Assembly: GCA_963556195.1 (NCBI GenBank)
Contig: OY744520.1
Span: forward strand, 881,001-945,000
Source: Sepiola atlantica
Lineage: Eukaryota > Mollusca > Cephalopoda > Sepiida > Sepiolidae
Reading direction: 5' to 3'
DNA length: 64,000 bases
Shown here: positions 55,798-64,000 of the stretch, piece by piece
Layout: each line of letters starts with the position of its first letter
How positions within the stretch are numbered: position 1 is the stretch's first letter
Translations under genes and position numbers: made by a program
The notes under the pieces: generated by a model
The model's input: the letters and a program-made list of their open reading frames with translations, nothing else
What the model was told of the DNA's origin: nothing
Databases searched by the model: none

Positions 55798-55801
<4 letters not shown>
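55037..55801. repeat. Right inverted arm of the PLE
   Basis: Reverse complement of the left arm, interrupted by (TA)n-(TG)n at 55604-55680. Ends CTAAGTATCACATTT immediately before a (CT)n-(TA)n tract. Confidence 0.7.
55604..55680. repeat. (TA)n-(TG)n composite microsatellite
   Basis: TA to 55658 then TG to about 55680, expanded within the right arm. The left arm has only a short TA at the matching place (about 52083-52101). Confidence 0.9.
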
Positions 55802-55859
<58 letters not shown>

Positions 55860-55870
55860 ATATATATATG
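55799..55870. repeat. (CT)n-(TA)n composite microsatellite
   Basis: CT 55799-55822 and TA to 55870, at the outer end of the PLE right arm. Confidence 0.95.
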
Positions 55871-56039
55871 TACCGTCACGCAAAAGTTAGCATTGTTTAC
55901 ACCTGTCTTTTTCTAGCTCCTGACAATATCATTTTAAGTGGTGAGATAGCAAATAGCATGCTAGACAACCACTTTAGACTTTCCATGTCGCTTGAAATGA
56001 ATTTTGATAGACACTTTTTATTATAATGGATATCTAAAA

Positions 56040-56867
56040 ACCTTGAACACTTCAATAGAACGTGGACCAGATCTTATGTATGCTATAGTCATAAATAAAT
56101 GCTCTGTTAGCCAGACCCTGTTCTCTTTTATCTCTATAACAAATTCCCTGCAAAATTTTGCTTCCCGTTAACTAGAAAAATTTCATCACCTACAGAATGC
56201 TAAACTTCTCTCTAAAATTTAGACAATCCCGCCCATCTATGAATGTATATACCAAACACTGGATCAGATAGGTGACGCTCGGACAGTAGCACGTGATATC
56301 TTCGAAACTTTTAACAAAGTTTGGCATGAAGGTTTTCTCAGGTAAATCAACCTATACGGTATTATTGGACAAATATTTAACATAATATAATCTTTATTTG
56401 GCTAAACACAATCCTGTTAGTTCACAATGGTCGTACATCAAAACAATATCATATTAATACGGGTGTGCTCCAGGAGTGGATAATTGGACCATTATTATTC
56501 CTTATGTTAATAATTCGCGACATGCGAGCAAATCAACTCCGCATATATTTAAGCCAATGGCTGAATCCTTAGAAAATGACCTCACATCTGTAGAAGAATT
56601 GGACCAAAAATGGATGGTCGCATTTAATGCTGCCAAAACAAAGCTCCATTTGTGTAACAACTATACGAAAATTTCCAACGCATGATTGCCAATACTGATA
56701 TCACCCTTCATCTAGAGTTCAACGTTTTAACTGGCATTCTCAAGCTACAAGAATTGGAATACATAGAAAATACTACCGAGCTGAAAAGTTTCTAACAGCT
56801 GTCATTAATCTATATCTTTATAAAGCTATCATTTGCCGGGGCATGGAGTAATGTTGCCACATTTAAG
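56040..56867 (+). pseudogene. LINE RT relic, first part (interrupted)
   Basis: Heavily decayed Jockey/CR1-type LINE: FNKVWHEGFLR (motif A region, about 56310-56340), YGIIGQIFN, ESLENDLTSVEELDQKWMVAFNAAKTKLH (56560-56650, the WxVxFNAxKT block), and MEYCCHI-like ME-CCHI at about 56845. The catalytic DD motif is not recoverable. Continues after the family V insertion at 57373. Confidence 0.7.
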
Positions 56868-57220
56868 CACCATACTGTTCTCATATTGGATGTTATTCGC
56901 ACAACTTTCCGACTGATGCAAGTCTCAACTTTCTTCAAGTGCGTCTTGTGGATCTTGGCAATATTTACATCGAACTCTTGAATCTGTGCGGAAGTTCGAA
57001 CTGAACGCTTTATTTAATCCATGAGGGGGGGGGGTAGATTGTTCCTGTCCCGTTATCCATGCCCGAGTAAAATTCTTAAATAATTCTTAATGTTATCCTT
57101 AATATCGCTTGTAGTGGGGATTGAACCCTCAATCTCTAGAATATTGTCACTTATAATTGAATTTCACTTATCACTTTATCGCGGATCCATTTGGATGAGA
57201 ACAGTAGTCTGAATAATCCA
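56868..57220. repeat. Family V repeat inserted into the LINE
   Basis: Begins CATACTGTTCTCAT and ends ATGAGAACAGTAGTCTGAATAAT, so the family's terminal inverted motif is present at both ends. Internal TTTATTTAATCCATGAGG as in the other copies. It also contains a B-box-like sequence on the minus strand (GGTTCAATCCCCACTAC). Confidence 0.65.
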
Positions 57221-57372
57221 AAAAATACAAATTATTAATCCTCATCTTAAAAATCCCGAAACATAATCTCGTGTCTCCGTTTCTCTATTTATAAATATTA
57301 TTGTTGTATGTAACACCAACGGACAGGGTTCAAACAGGAGTTTCTATACTAATAGGGCTCGCACTGTCTGCA

Positions 57373-57700
57373 TGCTCCAGCTCCTGTGTTTGTTTTATAA
57401 GTACTCCCACGGAATGTACCCCAATGAACTTTCTACACTTGTACTCTCATCGAAAATACTTCTGATCTACCCGACTAGCAGCAAACTCCCACCTCTTCAC
57501 TGTAGAGGACAGTATCTACCGGAAGATTCTCTACTCTAATAACTATTTTCCTCAGAGATTCTCTCCCTGCTCTCTGTTTGCAGAAATTCAAATGTAATGT
57601 GAAGAAACATAATGCTGCCCATCTCCCGATTCAGTTTTTCTCCCTATAAAACTGGTCCCTTATCACAGGAGTATCATGTGCTTTTTTTTAGGTTGAACAA
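57373..57700 (+). pseudogene. LINE relic, second part (C-terminus and 3' end)
   Basis: LLCLFYKYSHGMYPNELSTLV then degraded C-terminal codons and the 3' UTR start. It resumes at the LCLFYKYF block, just after the point where 56040-56867 stops, confirming nested insertion. Confidence 0.7.
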
Positions 57701-58091
57701 AAAGTTCAAAGATTAACTCGTCATCAATAGCATCAACTATGGTAGGAACTCCTTAGAAAATTCAGAAGAGCAAGTAAGCATAAGTTTAGCATGACGTAAA
57801 TCCATCCTAATTACTAAACAGGTAAATTGGATTTAAACTTACAATAATGATTTCGACGTCCCAATGGCGCCTTTCCGCACAGATCGCAAACATAGTAGGC
57901 ATATACATACTATGCATACTTAGCAGAATAATAAATCCCAACTAAGTAGGGTTATGTAGAGAGGATGGGTTAATAACTGTATCGAACAGTAACGCTCCCC
58001 TAGTATCGAGCATTCATCAAGAACTAATTACCTGAGACTTTAAATTATAATTTTAACCATAAGGATAACACATATAAACCATTTAATTAAG
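57701..58091. other. No gene recognised
   Basis: Mixed-composition DNA up to the LTR border. Confidence 0.4.
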
Positions 58092-58647
58092 TGTTATGGT
58101 GCCGTACTATGACGAACATTTGGACTCTCTCATTTTCAATAAATACCGATAACTTAACGCTTCTCATTTGTTACGCACAACCCCAACCTGATCAGTCTCT
58201 AATTTACTTTAGTTGATTAAGGACGTCGGGATGGGGTTATACCAGTCGAAGATCCGTTCTCGACAATCAGTCCGACAGGAACTGGGTCATTACGGTGGCT
58301 TTTTATCTGTCGGGCTGAGGCATACTGTCCTTGGTTGTTCTAAGAGATGCACCTCCCAGGCCTTGCCTTCCCTCTTTCGGGAGGAGTAAGTTTATTGCTT
58401 GCTGCCTAAGGCGCCCTTCTTTGTGGGCGCTGGCTTGACTCTTCCCCACCTTCCCGACTTTGTGTCACATATTCCTGCCGTAGGAGGGAATTAAATACCG
58501 TTGCACAACCCCAATCTACACTGGCAGTAAGGACAGACGGTCCATTTCTTTTGTTTCTCTGTTATATATACTTTTCTCCAATAAACTTGTTATAACTAAA
58601 CCCCGTGTCCGTGTTTTCTATTCCGGCTCCTAAACAGGACCATAACA
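58092..58647 (+). mobile_element. 5' LTR of a second gypsy-like retrotransposon
   Basis: 556 bp bounded by the perfect 8-bp inverted ends TGTTATGG (58092) and CCATAACA (ending 58647), with TG...CA termini. AATAAA at 58580-58585 and TATATATA at about 58563 are plausible polyadenylation and promoter elements. Followed at once by a primer-binding-like ATTGACGACGACG. Confidence 0.75.
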
Positions 58648-59455
58648 ATTGACGACGACGTATTCGAACTTAAACGGGACCCCGCCACCACAACAATTTG
58701 CAACTAGATAGTAAAGCTTACACGCGGTCCACCACAACAATTAACAACGTATTCGAACTTACACGAAACCTAACAAAAACAACTGTCGAAAAGATATTCG
58801 AATCTACACGGAACACTACAACCATACGCGAACACACTTAAAAAGGACCTTACAAAAACTGGCTACGAGATATTTGAATTTACACGGGAAACAACATTAA
58901 GAATTTCTCTTGAGAACCTTAAAAAAAAGGACCCCCATCCGAACCGGCATTGTGGGATTTCAAATTTCAAACTTACACCACAACAAAGACTGAGAAAGTG
59001 GTTAGAGTAAATGATTCGGGAGAACTTTGGAATCTACAACGAGCGACAAAATTGATTATGGAAAACTTAAAGAAATAAACTAGGAGAAACAACTACAAAT
59101 TCACCAGACAAGTTACTAGGTCTAAAATCTGGCTTACCGGTGAGAAATAGAAGAAACAACACCTAAGACCAACTTAATTGAAGAAAAGTCAGTGTTTTTT
59201 GTTTTAATTGCTATTCCGACACTGTTGTAATATTTAACAATAAGGGAATACATGAGTTTTTCTCTCTCCAAAAAGTGAGAAATTTACTTCTGCCGAAAGA
59301 AAAAAAAAAAAAACACCCTATTTTCATATTTTCTCTGACTAAAGTGCCGACCGCAAAGTTAACGGCTACGCACTACGCGTAAAAGCGTACTAAAAAAGGG
59401 TTTTATACTTATTTACAACTACGTCTACAAAATAAGTAAATAACTTTTTTAACAA
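58648..59455 (+). mobile_element. Leader of the second LTR element with degenerate repeats
   Basis: Starts ATTGACGACGACG, comparable to ATTGGCGACGAGG at 37021. A word like GTATTCGAACTTACACG recurs near 58660, 58749, 58794 and 58870. No coding frame. Confidence 0.55.
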
Positions 59456-60150
59456 GCCGTACTCAGACATAAAAGAGAGGCAGACGAGAGACTACAGAAA
59501 ATTGAAGAAAGGTTTCAAACGCTTCTCCTAGAACAAAATGAAAGGTTTATAGAGAAAAACGAATCTGACAACAGACTACAAAAGAGAGAAGATAGACTTC
59601 TCGAACAAAAAAAAGCCAACGAAAATATTGTGATATTAATGCAAACACTATCGCTTAGAGACCAAAGTAATGAAAACTATAATGATTTCTCGCAGAATGC
59701 CGTGTGGAGTACGATCGACGTCACGAGAAGAAGACTATAGCTTCGTATTTTAGAATATATGAAGACTTATATAAAATTGATTGTGAAAACTGTGCAGACT
59801 CTAAAAAGGTTCGCCTGTTACTTAGGAAAGTAGGCACCACCGAACATACTATTTGGTAGATTTAATTTTCTCTCTAAAAGCCTTGCGATTTAACATTTGC
59901 GGAAGCTGTCAAACTTTTAATGGAGCTTTTTAGCCTAAACACTTCGTTATTTTAAAAACGCTGCAAGTTATTAAACTTATAAGAAAGACGACGGAGATCA
60001 TTCAACGTTCGCATCAGCAGCACTGCGACGACTTTAAATTATCCGAACTTAGTGCTGATAACTTTAAATGCTTAATCTTTGTATAATAATTGGTATCAGG
60101 AAAAAACGTTGAAATAAGGCGTAGTGGTCTAAATAAAGCATTAAATTAAC
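59456..60150 (+). pseudogene. Gypsy gag remnant, homolog of 37821-38953
   Basis: Coiled-coil start (READERLQKIEERFQTLLLEQ, then LLEQKKANENIVILMQTL). NAVWSTID and YSFVFRIYEDLYKI follow, aligned to TAVWSAIE and FYRRYEDIF of the first element. Then SKKVRLLLRKVGTTEHT, HCDDFKLSELSADNFKCLIF and EIRRSGLNKAL, matching SKKVRFLLRKLGAAEHT, LCDDFKLEELSSDNFKCLIF and EIRRRVLNKLE. Zinc knuckles and all of pol are absent. Multiple stops. Confidence 0.75.
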
Positions 60151-60850
60151 GAAAACTTTCCTACAGCTGTGCATGGAGGAGGATGATATCCTAAACAGCT
60201 ATTTTACTGTCAACTGCAGGCTGGGAAGCGACCACAACACAAGCCAAGAAGAAGGTTCATAGACTACATGAAAGTAAACCTAAATAGGCTAGGTATCAAC
60301 TCTAAAAAGTGGAAACCATTGGTCTTGGAAAGAATGTCATAGAGAACACACGTGAAGAAGGGTTGTGCGATCTTTGAAAATAATCGCATAAAAGGCTGAT
60401 GCGTAGATTGCGCAAAGGTAGGTGGAATAACCTTCATAAAAGTACAGAGAGCTGTAAGTGTGAGAAATATGACTATATTCTTCTATCATAGGCTTGCTAT
60501 GTCAATCATTTGAAGTCTCATGACATATCAGAGTAACATCCCTTCATGGCCGAACAACATGCCGTGTGTAATGTGTAGAGAGATTGTAAATCAGCAGCAG
60601 GTTTTAAAAGTCACATGGCTATACACAAAAATCAAATTCAACAAGGCAATCCCATCAATCAAGTCGAAGCTACTACTTTCATCTGCCACCTAAATTTCGA
60701 GCCTTGTATGTCAAGGGATGACCTTCAAAGTCATTTATGAAGGCATGCCAGGACAGGCGTTAATGGTACTAACAACAGTTGATAACAAAGAGACGGCAAT
60801 TATCTCTCAAGATGGGAATTCACCATATATAGGAATATGTGTGTATATAG
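60151..60850 (+). pseudogene. C-terminal fragment of another LINE type
   Basis: PRRRFIDYMKVNLNRLGINSKKWKPLVLER matches the GRPxxRFKDxLKxNLxxLxIxxxxWExLAxDR block that follows the RT in some molluscan LINEs. It is followed by KGCAIFENNRI and a degraded zinc-finger-like end (CVMCREI). Stops throughout. Clade uncertain. Confidence 0.5.
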
Positions 60851-61712
60851 TACCCTAAATATTATGTCTCTTTCCTCTGTCACTAGGTTAACCAAAGTGT
60901 TGCAGTTACAATATATATTGTCTCATTTCTAGTGGTAGTGAAAATATCGCCCTTACACCTCCCTACCATATCCCCAACTATCATCCCATACTGTATTTAT
61001 CCGTTGTTGAGAATTCAACACACATCCCTTCCTACTGTCCAAATGAAGATAAACAAGGTATGTGTACCCCTTGAAAGAACACTTTTATGCTAAATATCGC
61101 CAGAGCTAAATGAATAAAATTGTTATAGAGCTTAACTAGATTTATTATTATAAATTAGTGATTTGTTATTGTAAGACTGTTATTTTATACTTCAGTTATT
61201 CTAATATCTAATTGGTTTCTAGTTATAATATTTAATTTATAGATTTATTATAATTTGTGAATTGATGAGTTATTATTATTCGACTATATTGCTAAGTTCG
61301 CATCTAGATTTTGAATTCTTTTAAACTTTATTTCCATTTGGGCAGTATAATACGCTGATGATATCACAATTCAAATCTCAGACCTCAACCATGTCATGGC
61401 TATAAATATGAACCGGGTTCCAAGCCAGACCAACCCGTAAGACTAGAGGTTGGAAAATAACATGTAACCTGTAGTTACATCGGATACTGGCTGATCCTTA
61501 CTGCTGACCCTTTGAATTTACTCTTCCCTATCGGAATCATAAACATTTTCTTTAATCCCCTCCTCCCCCTCACGATATTTCCAATACGGAATAAGTATTC
61601 TCTTATTATACGAGCGTAAAGGGAGCTATTAACACCTGGCGAAGCCCGTCCGGGCGAAATAAATTATTGTGCAAAGGCTTTAAAATGTTGGTTTGAGATT
61701 TTCTTATTCAAT

Positions 61713-61718
<6 letters not shown>
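60851..61718. other. No gene recognised
   Basis: AT-rich. Near 61636-61660 the segment GGCGAAGCCCGTCCGGGCG forms a small palindrome just before the TA tract, possibly a repeat end. Confidence 0.4.

Positions 61719-61778
<60 letters not shown>
61719..61778. repeat. (TA)n microsatellite
   Basis: 60 bp pure TA abutting the family Y foldback. Confidence 0.95.
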
Positions 61779-61781
<3 letters not shown>

Positions 61782-61782
61782 G

Positions 61783-62640
61783 GCCTCATTGAAGACGACG
61801 GAATCTTCTCTTTTTGTTATCATCCGTGTTAGCTTTCAGATGTCAGGGTTTAGTACAAACACCACGGCTCCGAGTGTTTTTTTCTGTCATCTCTCGAGCG
61901 CGTTCGATCTCGCGATCGTCATCAAGACTTGTGTCTTTTTTTTTGTATTCATGCTGTTTAGTCTTTTAATAGTTTCTTTTTTTTAAATTTTAATTTTCAT
62001 TTTACTTTATCTTAATTATTGATTACAGATAGGACGTTATTGCCAGTATTAAATTATATTTTTATGTATTGGGATTCGAGGATTTTAAGTCTACATGTAC
62101 AATTAGTTTCATGGGTGATTTTAGTGTTTGCTGTTAGTATTTTTCTTTATTTGGGCTGATTGTATAGTTTTTTTTTGCCAGACGACAACAACCCCCTCCC
62201 GACGTCTTACGTACCACCTAAACGATACAAACGCTATTCAACGATATATCACCCCGCACACAAAAGAACTATACAATCAGCCGAAATAAAGAGAATACGA
62301 ACAGCTAACATAATCAATCATAAAAAATTGTACACGAAGCTTTATACATTAAAAAACTGCAACACAACATTGATAAAATGTCATTTAATACTAGCACTAA
62401 TGCTGTATCCGTATTCCATAATTAAAATACAATAAAATAGAAATAAAAAGAAAAAACAGCACAAAGACGAGAAAATAAGACAACTCGTGATGACGATCGA
62501 AACGGCGAACGCGTTGGCCGACGCGACAACACTCGGAGCCATAATGTTTAAACTAACACCTGAAAACTAGAAAGAACTGATCGCGGCGTCGAGAAGCTAA
62601 CAACAAATAATTAAAAGAGAAAATTCTGCATAAACAACGA
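61783..62640. repeat. Foldback repeat, family Y
   Basis: Left arm 61783-62161 read in reverse matches right arm 62266-62640 (CTATACAATCAGCC(C/G)AAATAAAG, AACACTCGGAGCC, GATGACGATCG, CTAACA). The right copy extends 104 bp further into the loop (62162-62265, ACAACAACCCCCTCCCGACG and CTATTCAACGATATATCAC), so the left copy is a shorter version. The 91-codon frame at 62160-62435 crosses the junction and is not a gene. A plus-sense copy is at 22300-23060. Confidence 0.65.
61900..61926 (-). ncRNA. Hammerhead-like core with GNRA loop (family Y)
   Basis: Minus strand: UUGAUGA (61920-61926), then CGAUC (61915-61919) and GAUCG (61906-61910) forming a perfect hairpin over the GCGA tetraloop, then GAACGCG. 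Only the core and stem II are seen. Stems I and III are not clear, and one A of GAAA is missing. Confidence 0.35.
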
Positions 62641-63865
62641 TTTGTTACCTAATACACATAAACAATTAAGCCGGATGGGATGTCGACGGAAAGGTCAGCA
62701 AGGATCAAATGGTCGACCTGCTGTATCGGTAGAAAAGGAATTCGATGATATCTTGACAGTTATGACGTCACATATAAACAACAGAATGAGGGGTAGGCGA
62801 ACCCTCTCGCTCAGAATTGATGGAAGCATCAATGGAACAACCCATTAATTATGATATAATTCAATGATAACATTATTAAGAAGTGTGCTTCAAACATAAT
62901 TAAATCATCCTCTCTTTTTCTCCCTCTCCTTATTTGGTCTTTCAGAACCAAGGCGATCATTTACAGCGATAGAAATTCATTATAACTTAATTGTCGGTGT
63001 ATCATTGGATAATCCGTTATCCTCTAAGGTGCGGTGTTGTAAAATTCATTCTTCTATATAATTATTAAGAAATGATATCAGTTGGTTTCTGTTTCAGCTT
63101 TACAAAAGAGCAGGTAGTTTTTAAGAGACGCGTGAAACAGAAAGCTGTTCTTGTTCATGAGAAGAAGGCAACAACACACGCACGCAAGAAATACGATCCT
63201 TGTTAGATAATGAGGGCTGAGCGGTAGTCGGAAGTGATGTCACGACGGTGGGGTGGGTGGGCGTCTTTGTTGATCTCGTCTTGTTCCAACCATTAGAGTC
63301 GTCCTAATGACCCCAAGGGGTCAGTGGGACAATGAACCCAGGTGAACAAAGTAGTATAGTATCTTTTTCAAATCTACCCTGGAGTCTCTCTCCTTTCCTT
63401 ATCCCACACAGAAATGTTGTGAAGTGTGTTACGTTGGAACCACCCCACGGCATTCGCGTGCTTTTGTTCATGACGGCGATGGTGATAATGACATCAGCGA
63501 TCACCGCGGGCCAGACAGGCACTCACGTGGATGTTGCAATGGCGAGCGAAAAGCTATACTCGGTGGCAAGCGAATATATAACATCCTCTGTAAGGCAGGA
63601 TCACAGAGCGGATGCCACGGTATAGTTTTTATTTGATTAAAATAAAGTCTATGTAACAAATGTGGTTTGACGTGCATGATCTTCAGACTGTGATTTTACG
63701 ACAGTCCGGGCGTTTATCCACTGCGCGATTGGTACAAGCTAAGGATGGGAATTAGTTTATATAAACAATATCACCAATCTAAAAATCCTCTATTAGTTTC
63801 CTCAGAGAGCTTTTCACTATAACTAATGACAGCTGGTCATTTAACTTTCCCACGAAGTCATGAGG

Positions 63866-63868
<3 letters not shown>
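62641..63868. other. Less AT-rich unassigned region
   Basis: Balanced base composition compared with its surroundings. A frame at 62642-62848 contains EFDDILTVMTSHINNRMRGR and ends SINGTTH. A 97-codon frame at 63332-63625 has a hydrophobic stretch (VLLFMTAMVIMTSAIT) and is followed by AATAAA at about 63641. An overlapping minus frame exists. A pyrimidine tract plus CAG at about 63086-63099 could be a splice acceptor. I recognise no family, so this could be a host exon or an unlisted repeat. Confidence 0.3.

Positions 63869-63948
<80 letters not shown>
63869..63948. repeat. (TA)n microsatellite
   Basis: 80 bp of pure TA, the longest in the window. Confidence 0.95.
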
Positions 63949-63951
<3 letters not shown>

Positions 63952-64000
63952 AAAGAAGCTTTGAGTCATTTTAAACAAGAGAAGTAAAATGCAGTTTAAA

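Larger units (their letters stand above)
51955..55801 (-). mobile_element. Penelope-like element framed by long inverted repeats
   Basis: Left arm about 51955-52682 and right arm about 55037-55801 are reverse complements over more than 700 bp with small gaps. Shared blocks are AAATGTGATACTTAGAAGGC (complement on the right), TAATACCTGTATCAAGATG, GTATTCTC/GCGATACTGCA, and inner ends ATTAGACAGATACGAGCG. They enclose 2.35 kb holding a minus-strand PLE protein relic. PLEs are known for complex direct and inverted terminal copies. Whether the arms are pLTR copies or two flanking insertions is not settled. Confidence 0.7.

Noticed and set aside
62160..62435. 91-codon ORF starting MYSFFLPDDNN
   Set aside because: Crosses the junction of a foldback repeat; the copy at 22300-23060 does not keep the frame.

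Overview
The window looks like intergenic DNA from a large, AT-rich, repeat-packed animal genome, most likely a cephalopod mollusc of octopus type. This is inferred from content: many (TA)n tracts, tRNA-derived SINEs, Jockey/CR1-type LINEs, several Penelope-like element (PLE) families and Ty3/gypsy remnants. I found no convincing host exon, rRNA gene, intact tRNA gene or CRISPR array. Nearly every recognisable coding piece is a decayed retroelement with stops and frameshifts.

Layout. 1-5 kb: a 5'-inverted PLE fragment with a GIY-YIG domain, a SINE, PLE tail repeats and TA tracts. 5-10 kb: two SINEs, an R2/Dong-like LINE relic with reverse transcriptase (RT) and restriction-like endonuclease (RLE) pieces, and a LINE 3' end. 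10-19 kb: mostly plain AT-rich DNA with SINE copies at 15 kb and a LINE relic at 17 kb. 19.8-29.2 kb: a near-perfect palindrome, a minus-strand LINE, several foldback PLE-type repeats and a second PLE relic. 30-31 kb: a degenerate minisatellite. 31.7-34 kb: a long LINE relic. 36.4-40.3 kb: a 3'-truncated Ty3/gypsy element (LTR, gag, protease, RT). 40.8-48.6 kb: foldbacks, LINE pieces and a roughly 200-bp tandem repeat. 52-55.8 kb: a PLE (RT plus GIY-YIG) framed by inverted arms of about 0.7 kb. 56-57.7 kb: a LINE split by an inserted repeat. 58.1-60.1 kb: a second LTR retrotransposon relic. 60.1-60.9 kb: a LINE C-terminus. 61.8-62.6 kb: another foldback. The last 1.2 kb is unassigned.

The main discovery candidate is a recurring hammerhead-ribozyme-like signature (CUGANGA, a hairpin, then GAA[A]) in at least seven different repeat families. 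In the best copies (4268-4316, 23459-23508, 15285-15330, 19947-20015, and minus 24533-24575) I could also pair stem I and stem III around a NUH cleavage triplet, which gives a complete type I hammerhead fold. Different copies keep the pairing with different bases. PLEs are known to carry hammerhead motifs. The less expected points are a tRNA-derived SINE family carrying one, and the number of unrelated-looking families doing so in 64 kb.

A second theme is foldback architecture. At least eight repeats sit as head-to-head inverted copies, often flanked by (TA)n. (CT)n-(TA)n composite tracts always have the same internal polarity. All pairings and homologies were read by eye, with no database search or folding program.
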